DNA from: Mycobacterium sp. 852002-51057_SCH5723018
GTDB taxonomy: Bacteria; Actinomycetota; Actinomycetes; Mycobacteriales; Mycobacteriaceae
NCBI RefSeq assembly: GCF_001667035.1
Contig: NZ_LZIR01000073.1
Span: 1-48,024, forward strand
Length of the DNA: 48,024 nucleotides
Direction of reading: 5' to 3'
Under the pieces are notes generated by a model. That model ran no database searches and had not been told where the DNA came from. It saw only the letters and a list, made by a program, of their open reading frames with translations. Shown in pieces: positions 16,141 to 24,270 of the stretch. Within the stretch, counting starts at the first letter, position 1; every line of letters starts with the position of its first letter. The position numbers and the translations under genes were made by a program.

Positions 16141-17274
16141 ATGGATTTTGGAATCCTGCCCCCCGAAATCAGCTCGGCGCTGATCCACTCCGGACCCGGT
16201 GCCGGCTCATGGGTCGAGGCTGCGGATGTGTGGCAGCAGTTGGGCCTCGAGCTGGAGGACTCGCTTCCCGGCTACGCCTCGGTGTTGTCGTCGCTGGCCG
16301 AGGACTGGAGCGGTCCGTCGGCGGACGCGATGGCCGGGGCAGTCGAGCCCTACCTCGCCTGGTTGCGCACCACCGCGGCGCAGTGCCAGCAGGTGGCCTC
16401 CTCAGCGCAGGCCGCCGCGGCGGCATTCGAATCGACTCGCCAGACCGTGGTCGTTCCCGCGGCGGTCAGCGCCAACCGGGCGCGGCTGGCGCAGTTGGTG
16501 GCCACCAACTGGCTCGGGACCAACCTGGCGCCGATCGCCGAAACCGAGTCCCAGTACGAGGCGATGTGGGTGAACAACTCGGCCGCGATGTATCGCTACC
16601 GGGCCGCCACGGCCCAAGCCCTTCAGCTGCCCCAGTTCTCGTCGCCGGCCTCGATCGTCAGCCCGACAGCGGCGGCCGCTCAGGCGAGCGCCACGCCCGC
16701 CGCCGCCACCCCGGCGCAAACGGCGTTGGGAGATTTTTTGACGTCGCTCCTTTCCACCCCCGGCGGCTTCAACCCCCAGAAGGGCTGGTTCGGGCTGGCC
16801 AACACCTACGCCGACCAGTTCATCGCGGGCGGGATTCCGATCAACCTGCTCAGCTATCTGGCGCAGGTCTCGACGGCGCAGGGCATTCAGAGCCTGGGCA
16901 GCGACGTGGGGCAGGGCCTCGCCGAGGGTGAGGCGGCGGTGAGCGGCATCGCGGCCAACCTGGCCAACGCGGCGCGCGCGGTCGGATCGGCGCCCACCGC
17001 GGCGGTGGGAGTGGGGGTTTCGATCGGCAAGCTGACCATGCCGCCGGCGCTGGTGGGGATGCTGCGCGCCGCGCCGGCGGTCCAACTCGCGTCGGCCGTA
17101 TCCCCGCTGCCTACAGGGGAATTCGGCTTGCCGTCGATCCCGATGCCGCCGTTCATGATGCCGCCGCCGACCAAGGCGCGCAAGCGTCCGAAGGAGGGAC
17201 GCGACTACGACGACATCGAATACGGGCTGGAACTCAAGGGCACGGTCATGCCACGCCCGCCGTCGGCGGGCTGA
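16141..17274 (+). CDS. PPE-family protein (second of a tandem pair)
   Basis: A 377-residue PPE protein, clearly a duplicate of its upstream neighbour. It starts MDFGILPPEIS, has the W-x-G segment EDWSGPSADAM and the shared middle block WFGLANTYADQFIAGG, and ends ELKGTVMPRPPSAG. The stretch GVSIGKLTMPPALVG repeats the degenerate SVP-like region of the first copy. A possible partner PE protein is not encoded here, so pairing must occur with a product from elsewhere, if at all. The gap between the two genes is 159 bases with no apparent gene. The function is unknown; surface location or secretion is inferred from the family. Confidence 0.93.
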   Translation: MDFGILPPEISSALIHSGPGAGSWVEAADVWQQLGLELEDSLPGYASVLSSLAEDWSGPSADAMAGAVEPYLAWLRTTAAQCQQVASSAQAAAAAFESTRQTVVVPAAVSANRARLAQLVATNWLGTNLAPIAETESQYEAMWVNNSAAMYRYRAATAQALQLPQFSSPASIVSPTAAAAQASATPAAATPAQTALGDFLTSLLSTPGGFNPQKGWFGLANTYADQFIAGGIPINLLSYLAQVSTAQGIQSLGSDVGQGLAEGEAAVSGIAANLANAARAVGSAPTAAVGVGVSIGKLTMPPALVGMLRAAPAVQLASAVSPLPTGEFGLPSIPMPPFMMPPPTKARKRPKEGRDYDDIEYGLELKGTVMPRPPSAG

Positions 17275-17307
17275 GAGTGGGCTCAGAGTACGGGCTGACG
17301 CCGGAGG

Positions 17308-17520
17308 TTACTGGTTGGCCTGGACGGGATCCACGCCGGTGAGACCCGCCTGGATGCCCCGTTGCAATTGCTCGGTGAGTGAGATCCCGCCGTTCGAGAC
17401 CGTCTGCGGGCAACTGCAACTGAGGTCATTGAACACGCTGGGGTCGGCGCCGGCCGGTGCCGCGATCGCGATTGCCGTCCCGATGGCAAGTGCGGCGCCG
17501 ACTAAAATTCTCGATACCAC
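17308..17520 (-). CDS. Small secreted protein, 70 aa
   Basis: A small exported protein with an N-terminal signal peptide (RILVGAALAIGTAIAIAAPAGA) ending in an AGA-D cleavage site. The mature part of about 43 residues has two cysteines close together in LSCSCPQ and is otherwise polar. I recall similar small secreted mycobacterial proteins with ADPSxFNxLSCSC after the cleavage site; their role is not known. The start is GTG 17520 with GGAG about 10 bases upstream; GTG 17517 is equally possible. It is convergent with the second PPE gene. Confidence 0.75.
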   Translation of the reverse strand: MVSRILVGAALAIGTAIAIAAPAGADPSVFNDLSCSCPQTVSNGGISLTEQLQRGIQAGLTGVDPVQANQ

Positions 17521-17602
17521 TTAAATAGTTCTCCGCGGTCGTTGGTACACGAATTTTCGTGCCGCCAAGTCACGTCCTTGCGAGCGCGGCATTGCGATCA
17601 AG

Positions 17603-17947
17603 TTAAGACGCGAACTCCGGGCAGTAGGCGCGGATGGCCGCTCCGACGAAGTAACCGGCGTGGTAGCCGTCCATGTCGCTGTTGCTCTGCACGGTCGAGG
17701 CAACCTGGACCGCCGTCTTGCCGTTGGCCAGCTCGTCGCACACCTCGTGACCGGCGACGAAGGCCTTATCGGGTGAACCGAAGCGGATGCCCTTCGCCTT
17801 GAGCGCCGACAGGAAGGCGTCGTCGGTCGCGTCCGCCTGGGCGACGGGGGCTACCGCGGCCAGGGGGGCGAGCGGCCCGGCCAGCACCAGGCCGGTGGCC
17901 CAGACCAGCAGCGCGAGGCCGGGCGCGCGCGTAGGGGTGCAAGTCAT
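17603..17947 (-). CDS. DUF732 secreted protein (copy 1)
   Basis: A 114-residue exported protein of the DUF732 family, common in mycobacteria and without a known role. A signal peptide (about 40 residues, ending near VAQA-D) precedes the domain: DDAFLSALKAKGI, AGHEVCDELANGK, GYHAGYFVGAAIRAYCPEF, with two conserved cysteines that probably form a disulfide. The ATG at 17947 is preferred over GTG 17962 because GGGAGTAG lies just before it. It is one of three DUF732 genes in this segment, all on the minus strand. Confidence 0.85.
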   Translation of the reverse strand: MTCTPTRAPGLALLVWATGLVLAGPLAPLAAVAPVAQADATDDAFLSALKAKGIRFGSPDKAFVAGHEVCDELANGKTAVQVASTVQSNSDMDGYHAGYFVGAAIRAYCPEFAS

Positions 17948-18099
17948 TTCCGCTACTCCCACCGAGCAAAACTGCCGTTGATTGCTAACCGCGCGTTACG
18001 GCGCGTTTGCTGCAGGTTACAGCCTTTGACTGTGCGGCGATCGCGCAAACCCGCGATCCCCGCGCTCTTCGGCGTGCCGATCGCCAGGGGCTTACCCCG

Positions 18100-18453
18100 T
18101 CAGGACGGGACGTCCGCGTACTGCGGGCAGTAGGCGCGCTCGGCGAGGGCGACGAAGTACCCGGCGTTGTCGCCGTCCAGCTTGCTGCTGTTCATCACGT
18201 CGGTCGCGATCTGCTCCTGGGTCTTGCCCATGTCGAGTTGGTGGCACACCAGATGGCCGGCCGCGATCGCCGACTTGGGTGACTCGTGCTCGATGCCATG
18301 GTTGTGCAACGCCGTGATGAACGCGTCGTCGGTGCCGTCGGCGTGAGCGGTCGGGGCCGGGGTGACCGGGCCGAGCAGGGCCACGGCCGGTAGGAAGCCA
18401 GCAGCCAACAGCGCCAGCCGCGGGCTGCGCTTGCGGGCACGGATGTTCGTCAT
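18100..18453 (-). CDS. DUF732 secreted protein (copy 2)
   Basis: A 117-residue DUF732 protein with a basic N-terminus (RARKRSPR), a hydrophobic signal sequence and cleavage near AHA-D. The domain shows DDAFITALHNHGI, AGHLVCHQLDMGK, MNSSKLDGDNAGYFV and YCPQYADV, with the two family cysteines. It is divergent from lpqC with about 170 bases between them. Its sequence is closer in the DxMNSSKLDG segment to the third copy (20804-21154) than to the adjacent first copy, suggesting that the three were not produced by one recent tandem duplication. Confidence 0.87.
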   Translation of the reverse strand: MTNIRARKRSPRLALLAAGFLPAVALLGPVTPAPTAHADGTDDAFITALHNHGIEHESPKSAIAAGHLVCHQLDMGKTQEQIATDVMNSSKLDGDNAGYFVALAERAYCPQYADVPS

Positions 18454-18623
18454 TTCTGATACCCCTGTGGGACGGAAGAGCCGTTGTTATATGAGTGTAG
18501 GTTCGGTCTCGAACGTTGCCAGCGGGTTACGGATTGGCATCTTCCAATGATCGCCGATATTGCGAACGGCGCAACACCGAGTCTGGCTCCGCCGCCGGCC
18601 GCAGGATCGGTAATTTGACGGCC

Positions 18624-19541
18624 ATGCCGTACGCGCGCTGGTTGTCGCTCGCCGTGCTCGCGCTCTGCATGGTCGGTTGCGGCGAGCGGCATGTGTCGGC
18701 GGCCAGCGCTCAAGATCTGCCGGGCACCTTTCGTTCCGGCGGCATGGATCGCACGTACACGGTGCACGTGCCGCCCGGTGATCCCGTCGGGCTGGTGCTC
18801 AGCCTGCACGGCGGCGGCGGCACCGGGGTGGGGCAGCGGGGGCTGACCGACTTCGACACCGTCGCCGATGCCCACAATCTGCTGGTGGTCTATCCCGACG
18901 GTTTGGAGAAGAGCTGGGCCGACGGGCGGGGGGCGTCGCCCGCGGACCGCCACCACGTCGATGACGTCGGATTCCTGGTTGCCCTGGTGGCAAAAATGCA
19001 GAGCGACTACAACATCGCGCCCGGGCATGTTTTCGCCACCGGCATGTCCAACGGCGGCTTCATGTCCAACCGGCTGGCCTGCGACCGCGCCGACGTCTTC
19101 GCCGCGATCGCGCCCGTGGCGGGCACGCTGGGCGCCGGCGTGGCCTGCAACCCGTCGCGGCCGGTGTCCGTCCTGGAGACGCACGGCACCGCCGACCCGC
19201 TGGTGCCGTTCAAGGGCGGCGACGTGCACGGTCGCGGCGGGGTCAGCCACTCCGTCTCCGTCACCACCATGGTGGACAAGTGGCGCTCGGCCGATGGCTG
19301 CCAAGGCGATCCGTCGGCGCAGGTGCTGCCCACCGTCGGGGACGGCACCGTCGTTCGACGCTTCGATTCCGCCGTGTGCGCGGCGTCCACCGAGGTGGTG
19401 CTCTACCAGATCGACGACGGTGGCCACACCTGGCCGGGCGGCAAACAGTATCTGCCCCAGGCGATCATCGGGCGCACCTCCCGGGCGCTGGACGCCTCGG
19501 AGGTCATAGCGCAGTTTTTCCTGGCGCACGCCCGCAATTAG
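18624..19541 (+). CDS. lpqC: Esterase lipoprotein LpqC
   Basis: A 305-residue lipoprotein of the PHB depolymerase/feruloyl esterase alpha/beta-hydrolase family (Rv3298c). A short signal peptide ends at the lipobox-like MVGC, so the mature protein is anchored at Cys 17-18 on the outer face of the membrane. LHGGGG forms the oxyanion region and GMSNGGF contains the nucleophile Ser; HGTADPLVPF (acid) and DGGHTWPG (His) complete the triad. It hydrolyses ester bonds of an unknown substrate. The start is ATG 18624. It is transcribed in the same direction as the PstS3-like gene downstream, with a gap of 141 bases. Confidence 0.92.
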   Translation: MPYARWLSLAVLALCMVGCGERHVSAASAQDLPGTFRSGGMDRTYTVHVPPGDPVGLVLSLHGGGGTGVGQRGLTDFDTVADAHNLLVVYPDGLEKSWADGRGASPADRHHVDDVGFLVALVAKMQSDYNIAPGHVFATGMSNGGFMSNRLACDRADVFAAIAPVAGTLGAGVACNPSRPVSVLETHGTADPLVPFKGGDVHGRGGVSHSVSVTTMVDKWRSADGCQGDPSAQVLPTVGDGTVVRRFDSAVCAASTEVVLYQIDDGGHTWPGGKQYLPQAIIGRTSRALDASEVIAQFFLAHARN

Positions 19542-19682
19542 CGCCTTGGCCCCCAACGGTTTCCGGGCGCGATGGGTCACCGGTTGGCGACGGCGCGCGA
19601 CCGACGGGCGATCTTGTTACCATGCCTCATGGCCGCGTGGAGCACAGCAGTTCGGCGAACCGCGGCTAGTCCAGCAATTCGA

Positions 19683-20795
19683 TTGGAATTTAATCGATTT
19701 GGCGCCGCGCTGGGACTTTTGGCCGCGGCCGCGATGCTGTTGTCGGCGTGTGGCGGTGACCACAACGCCACCGGCACCAGCGCGACGACGGGCACGTCGT
19801 CACCGAAGGTGAGCTGCGGCGGCAAGGCGACCCTGAAGGCCAGTGGCTCCACGGCCCAGCAAAACGCGATGACCCGGTTTGTCAACGCCTTCGAACAAGC
19901 CTGCCCGGGGCAGTCGGTGAATTACACGCCGAATGGTTCCGGGGCCGGTATCAGCGAATTCATCGGCAACCAAACCGATTTCGCGGGCTCCGACTCGCCG
20001 CTGAGCAAGGACGAGTACGCCAGGTCCGAGCAGCGGTGCGGCTCGCCGGTGTGGAACCTGCCGGTGGTCTTCGGCCCCGTCGCCATCGCCTACAACGTCA
20101 ACGGTGTGACGTCGCTGAGCCTCGACGGTCCCACCGCGGCCAAGATCTTCAACGGCGGCATCACCACCTGGAACGATCCCGCGATCCAGGCGCTGAACCC
20201 GGGTGCTGCCTTGCCCGCCGAGCCGATTCGCGTGATCTTCCGCAGCGACGACTCCGGCACCACCGACAACTTTCAGCGATACCTCGACACCGCGTCCAAT
20301 GGCGTCTGGGGGAAGGGCGCCGGAAAGAACTTCAACGGCGGTGTCGGCGAGGGCGCCAAGGGCAACGACGGCGCCGCCGCGGCCGTCAAGGCCGCCGAAG
20401 GGTCGATCACCTACATCGAGTGGTCGTTCGCCCAGGCGCAACACCTGGGCACGGCCAAGGTCATCACGTCGGCCGGCCCGGACCCGGTAGCGATCAGCGC
20501 GGAGTCCGTGGGCAAGACAATTTCGGCTGCCTGGTTCATCAGACAGGGCAACGACCTCGCCCTCGACACGATTTCGTTCTACCGGCCCAACCAGCCCGAC
20601 GCCTACCCGATCGTGCTGGCGACCTACGAGATCGTGTGCTCCAAGTACCCCGATCCGCAGGTCGGTACGGCCGTGAAGGCGTTCCTGCAAAGCGCGATCG
20701 GCGCCGGCCAGAATGGTCTGGCCGACAACGGGTATGTCCCCATTCCGCCCGGGTTCACGCCGCGGTTGTCGACGGCGGTGGGCGCGATCTCATGA
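19683..20795 (+). CDS. pstS3: Phosphate-binding lipoprotein PstS3-like
   Basis: A 370-residue periplasmic phosphate-binding lipoprotein, very similar to M. tuberculosis PstS3 (Rv0928) and of identical length if TTG 19683 is the start ([11 protein letters not shown]). An ATG at 19629 would add 18 residues and lacks a better ribosome binding site. The lipobox is LLSAC. Phosphate-binding loops are [26 protein letters not shown] and [12 protein letters not shown]. In M. tuberculosis pstS3 heads an operon with pstC2 and pstA1; here no permease or ATPase gene is adjacent, so this is an orphan receptor that must use a transporter encoded elsewhere. phoY1, which normally lies near this chromosomal position, is missing. 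Confidence 0.9.
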   Translation: MEFNRFGAALGLLAAAAMLLSACGGDHNATGTSATTGTSSPKVSCGGKATLKASGSTAQQNAMTRFVNAFEQACPGQSVNYTPNGSGAGISEFIGNQTDFAGSDSPLSKDEYARSEQRCGSPVWNLPVVFGPVAIAYNVNGVTSLSLDGPTAAKIFNGGITTWNDPAIQALNPGAALPAEPIRVIFRSDDSGTTDNFQRYLDTASNGVWGKGAGKNFNGGVGEGAKGNDGAAAAVKAAEGSITYIEWSFAQAQHLGTAKVITSAGPDPVAISAESVGKTISAAWFIRQGNDLALDTISFYRPNQPDAYPIVLATYEIVCSKYPDPQVGTAVKAFLQSAIGAGQNGLADNGYVPIPPGFTPRLSTAVGAIS

Positions 20796-20803
20796 CCTGA
20801 ACG

Positions 20804-21154
20804 CTAGGTCGACGCGTGATACCTCGGGCAGTACGCGGACACGCTCGCGCCGACAAAATAGCCCGCGCGGTAGCCGTCCAGCTTGCTGTTGTTCATCACC
20901 TCGGACGCGATGTCGGATTTCTGCCGTCCCAGATCAAGCTCGTCGCAGACCTCATGCCCCGCAACGATCGCGGCCTGCGGTGATGCGAAGTCGATGCCCT
21001 TGGCCTTCACCGCGCTCAGGAACGCGTTGTCGACCGCGTCGGCGCGCGCGGTCGGGGTGGCCACGCCGGCCAGGCCAAGCAGCGCGGCCGTAAGGACAAG
21101 GCGGCGCAATGGTGCTCGCTGGGGATTGCGAATCCGCGCTTGGCCGGTCGTCAT
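20804..21154 (-). CDS. DUF732 secreted protein (copy 3)
   Basis: A 116-residue DUF732 protein. The ATG at 21154 is decided by the near-perfect ribosome binding site AAGGAGGT about 8 bases upstream; the open frame extends further but would put this site inside the gene. The signal sequence ends near ARA-D; the domain contains DNAFLSAVKAKGI, AGHEVCDELDLGR, MNNSKLDGYRAGYFV and YCPRYH. It is convergent with the PstS3-like gene, the stops lying 8 bases apart. The function is unknown. Confidence 0.88.
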   Translation of the reverse strand: MTTGQARIRNPQRAPLRRLVLTAALLGLAGVATPTARADAVDNAFLSAVKAKGIDFASPQAAIVAGHEVCDELDLGRQKSDIASEVMNNSKLDGYRAGYFVGASVSAYCPRYHAST

Positions 21155-21318
21155 CGCTGGGGACCTCCTTGCTGAGCGTGCTGACGCCAAGCCGAGCCGC
21201 TGGTGCTGCGATCATCGCGCAAAGTATCTGGCTACAAGCGACAACGTCAATTCGAAGCTGACCGCGATACCCCAATGCCCATCTTCCGCCGCTCGGGCCC
21301 GCCGCATCCATTGATGCC

Positions 21319-21675
21319 TTAGTCGGGCAGCACGACGACACGTCGGGACGCGCCGACATGACGAAACGTGTGGCTGCTGCCCCGTGCCGTAGACGACGGA
21401 TGCATGTGCAGGCTGATGCCGCGCTCAGCAGCGCACGAAGCTGCGCGCCATGGGTATCGACCTCGGGTAGCCCGCGGCCGACGGTCGTCGCCGGCGGCTC
21501 GATCACCGTCAGCGACATGACATTCCCGGGTTGGCGCGCCGCGGCGTGCATGGCGACGATTCCGCCATAGGAGAAACCCACGAGATGGGCGGGTATTGCC
21601 AGCAACTGGTCGGCCACCAAAAGTGCCGTGCACCAACACGACCCGCGGGCCCGTGCCCCAGCGGTGAACATGCAA
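21319..21675 (-). pseudogene. Alpha/beta-hydrolase remnant with deletion and frameshift
   Basis: The start MHVHRWGTGPRVVLVHGT is the typical beginning of an alpha/beta hydrolase, with the HG oxyanion motif. The continuation, LVGFSYGGIVAMHAAARQPG with the nucleophile Ser followed by SLTVIEPPA, lies in a different reading frame. The roughly 50-60 residues normally between the oxyanion loop and the nucleophile elbow are missing. The frame change occurs immediately after HGT, so a deletion that also shifted the frame explains both. Beyond SLTVIEPPA neither frame matches the family well. The gene cannot make a working hydrolase. Confidence 0.75.
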
Positions 21676-21694
21676 CGAGATCGAAATCCTTTAT

Positions 21695-22375
21695 CTAGTC
21701 GACGAACTCGCGGTGGCCATAGCGCACGGCGGCGGCCCCAGCCTGGCCCCCAGCCTTGATCGCCAGCGAGCGAGCGACACCGAGATCGGCGATGTCGGCC
21801 ACCAGGATCAGGGTGTGCTGCTCGGTCACTGACCCGCCCCCGAGACGGGCTCTCGCAAGAGGATCACCGGCCAACGCGTCATGAAACCGGTTCGGGTCAA
21901 CATCGGGAACCTCGACGGTGACTGCATCAGCGTCCGGCGCACCCTGCCGTCGATATGCGAAAACCAACACCGACTCCTGGTGGAACTGCTCACGGACTTG
22001 GGTGGCGATGGCGTGCAATTCCAGCTCGCCGACACACTGCAGGTGAAAGTCCCGAGACCGCTCATAGGTAGCCTGCTGCGGCTCGGAGGACCAGAAGACG
22101 CCGTCGAGCAACGTCGATCCCGCCGGTAGGCCGGCATTGCCCAGAACCGTTGCGTCGACTTGGAGTTCGAATAGCTGCAATCGGTCTTGCAGCCGCGGAT
22201 CGGCCGCGTCGCCGATAATGGCGGTGTTGTCGGTCGCGTAGAGCTCGGCTTGCGGCTCCGACCAATCCGGCGAGCACCCGACGATGCCGGCGTGCACCGG
22301 GGGCGCGGCGAGGAGAGCGCCGATTAGCAACGCCATCAACGTAACCGCCAGGCGGCCGCACTCCGTAATCCGCAT
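21695..22375 (-). CDS. Exported protein with WSEP motif, probable lipoprotein, 226 aa
   Basis: Not recognised as a known family. A signal peptide (LMALLIGALLAAPPVHA) is followed by GIVGCSPDWSEP. IVGC fits a lipobox, but VHA-G could also be a signal peptidase I site. The mature region is Gln/Asp-rich with one further cysteine (FHLQCVGE) and alternating hydrophobic strands, without transmembrane segments. The lipoprotein encoded just upstream carries the same GCSxxWSEP at its mature start, and the two genes are 12 bases apart, so the two products probably belong to one extracytoplasmic system. Together with the DUF4232 gene they form a three-gene cluster of exported proteins. Confidence 0.75.
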   Translation of the reverse strand: MRITECGRLAVTLMALLIGALLAAPPVHAGIVGCSPDWSEPQAELYATDNTAIIGDAADPRLQDRLQLFELQVDATVLGNAGLPAGSTLLDGVFWSSEPQQATYERSRDFHLQCVGELELHAIATQVREQFHQESVLVFAYRRQGAPDADAVTVEVPDVDPNRFHDALAGDPLARARLGGGSVTEQHTLILVADIADLGVARSLAIKAGGQAGAAAVRYGHREFVD

Positions 22376-22387
22376 GTGCCCCGGCCC

Positions 22388-22804
22388 CTACTTCGGCAAC
22401 TGCTGGCAGTGCCAGCTGCACCAGTTGTCCAGGACTGCGAAGTCACCGGCGACCGCGCCGGTGCTGACTTCGGCACGTGCATCAGGTTTTTCCATCGCTC
22501 TGGCTGACACGCCGCTCACATCCTCGGCCGCACGTCGGATCTCCGGTGGCGCCGACTTTGCGAAGTCCGCGATGCGCTGCATAGCTCCGCGTCGGTCGAC
22601 GGGAAGCCATGCGACCTGCAGTGCGTGCATGGTGTCGATCACGAACCGCACTCCACCGCATGGGTTGTCGGGCATCGGATCTCGCATCGCGATGGGTACC
22701 GCCGAACTCTGCTGCGCGGCCGGCTCCGACCAGCCGTCGGAGCAGCCGGTTATCGCGAAATTCGATACTAGTACGACGGCAACCGGTAACGCGACCCGAA
22801 ACAT
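22388..22804 (-). CDS. Lipoprotein with WSEP motif, 138 aa
   Basis: A small lipoprotein: hydrophobic signal, lipobox ITGC, mature start CSDGWSEPAAQQS. The ATG at 22804 is supported by GAGGGAG about 8 bases upstream; the open frame before it is antisense noise. The mature part of about 118 residues has a Cys in DNPCGGVRF and a C-terminal cluster NWCSWHCQQLPK (two more Cys and Trp residues), suggesting disulfides. No catalytic motif is evident. It sits between the DUF4232 gene (gap 17) and the WSEP partner (gap 12), consistent with one transcript. The function is unknown. Confidence 0.8.
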   Translation of the reverse strand: MFRVALPVAVVLVSNFAITGCSDGWSEPAAQQSSAVPIAMRDPMPDNPCGGVRFVIDTMHALQVAWLPVDRRGAMQRIADFAKSAPPEIRRAAEDVSGVSARAMEKPDARAEVSTGAVAGDFAVLDNWCSWHCQQLPK

Positions 22805-22821
22805 GGTGCACTCCCTCGATT

Positions 22822-23358
22822 TCAGTAATGGGCGAGCGGATGCACTTGCAGTGAACAGGTGTCGATCATGGCGGCTACCGTGGCGGTGGTGGTCATGTTC
22901 GGAGGGGTCACGCGCAGGTCGGTATAGGTAGGGCACTGGTTGCCGTTGGAGTCGACCGCCCGGCCCTCGACGATCGCACCCACCCCGGCGTCGTGTGTCA
23001 AGACCACCGTCGGCGGCTCGTCGACCCCGGCCGGCAGCCCGCCCATAGCGCCGCGCAGCGTGCGCTCGGCGTGGATTAGCGGTCCGCCCGCGCCGGAGTC
23101 GACACCCGGATAACCGCTCAGCGAACGCGGCGGGCGACCGTCGGCAAGAGTGAAGGTCAGCCGGACGGCGCGATGAGTTGACGCCGGTGACTGTGCCCTC
23201 GCACCCACCGCGACCTGTCCAGCAACACACGGCGGCGCGGCCGCGCCAGACCCGCCGTCTGCACGTGCAACGGCCCCGCCCGAGCCGAGCGCCGCCGCGG
23301 TGCCCGGCGCTAAGAGCACTAAAATCGCCGATGCACAGATGCCGGTCTGAGTCATCAT
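22822..23358 (-). CDS. DUF4232-domain exported protein
   Basis: A 178-residue exported protein with a DUF4232-like domain, recognised from LTFTLADGRPPRSLSGYPGVDSG, from the Cys at the domain start (PPCVAGQ) and a second Cys in DSNGNQCPTY. A third is near the end (DTCSLQV). The signal sequence is about 34 residues, with cleavage near ARA-D. The ATG at 23358 (with AAGGGA upstream) is preferred over TTG 23361. It heads the three-gene exported cluster that continues to 21695. DUF4232 proteins are common in actinobacterial secretomes and no function is established. Confidence 0.82.
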   Translation of the reverse strand: MMTQTGICASAILVLLAPGTAAALGSGGAVARADGGSGAAAPPCVAGQVAVGARAQSPASTHRAVRLTFTLADGRPPRSLSGYPGVDSGAGGPLIHAERTLRGAMGGLPAGVDEPPTVVLTHDAGVGAIVEGRAVDSNGNQCPTYTDLRVTPPNMTTTATVAAMIDTCSLQVHPLAHY

Positions 23359-23511
23359 CAATCCCTTCGGCCGACCAAGTCGAACCGAAGGTAGAGACGT
23401 CGAGTTTCACCGGCGTTACAAGCAAGCCGGGTCGTTGGCCCTCGGGTGTGCAGGAGAACGCGGGACGGTCAAATCTCGACATCGGGGTGCTTCATTGCCC
23501 GCCAGCACCGG

Positions 23512-24267
23512 TCAACGCTGGCAGGACGGGCACCAGTACGCCACGCGCTCACCGGTGTCGTCGTAGGCGATCTGGGTGCCGCAGCGCCGGCAAGGCTGCC
23601 CGGCTCGCCCGTAGACCCACAACTGCCGGCCCGCGCGGGTGTCGCCGGTGGTGCAGCGGCTCCAGCGAAATCGATTGGACCACAGCATGTCCCGGGCCCG
23701 AGAGACCAGCCGACGCGGGTCACCCACCGCGCTGACCGGCGCGGTGGGCAGGTGTCCGCTGACGAAACACAGTTCGTTGCAATAGACGTTGCCGATGCCG
23801 GCCAGCACCCGCTGATCCAGCAGTGCCTCGGCGATCGGCCGGTCCGGCCGGGCGGTCAGGTTGGCCGCGGCGCGCGCGGGGTCCCAGTCCGGGCCGAGCA
23901 GATCGGGTCCCAGGTGGGCGACCGCCTCGCAGTCGCGGTCGCGGTCCAGCACCTCGAGCACGCCGAGGTCCACCCCGACCGCGCGGACCTCGTTGGCCTC
24001 CAAGATGATTCGCGCGCGGTGATCGACCCGGGCCGGCCGGTTGCCGACCCTCCAGCTGCCGTCCATCTTCAGGTGCGAGTGAATGCTGGCCCGCCCCACC
24101 CGGATGAACAGGTGCTTGCCCCGGCTAAGCACTTCGTCCACCTTTTGGCCGGTGAGGTCGACGGTGGCGAACCGGGGCACCCGGATATCGCAGCGCGTCA
24201 GCGTGCGCCCGGCCAGGTGCTGGCGCAGCGTCGCCGCCGTGTGCCAGACGGTGTCACCCTCGGGCAT
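23512..24267 (-). CDS. nei2: DNA glycosylase Nei2 (endonuclease VIII family)
   Basis: A 251-residue Fpg/Nei-family DNA glycosylase/AP lyase (Rv3297) that removes oxidised pyrimidines. The N-terminus PEGDTVW supplies the catalytic Pro2 and Glu3. The helix-two-turn-helix region includes [17 protein letters not shown]. The C-terminal zinc finger is C-x2-C in CRRCGTQ and C-x2-C in YWCPSCQR. The start is 4 bases after the lhr stop, so nei2 is the second gene of an lhr-nei2 repair operon, as in M. tuberculosis. Complete; all key residues are present. Confidence 0.94.
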   Translation of the reverse strand: MPEGDTVWHTAATLRQHLAGRTLTRCDIRVPRFATVDLTGQKVDEVLSRGKHLFIRVGRASIHSHLKMDGSWRVGNRPARVDHRARIILEANEVRAVGVDLGVLEVLDRDRDCEAVAHLGPDLLGPDWDPARAAANLTARPDRPIAEALLDQRVLAGIGNVYCNELCFVSGHLPTAPVSAVGDPRRLVSRARDMLWSNRFRWSRCTTGDTRAGRQLWVYGRAGQPCRRCGTQIAYDDTGERVAYWCPSCQR

Positions 24268-24270
24268 CGC

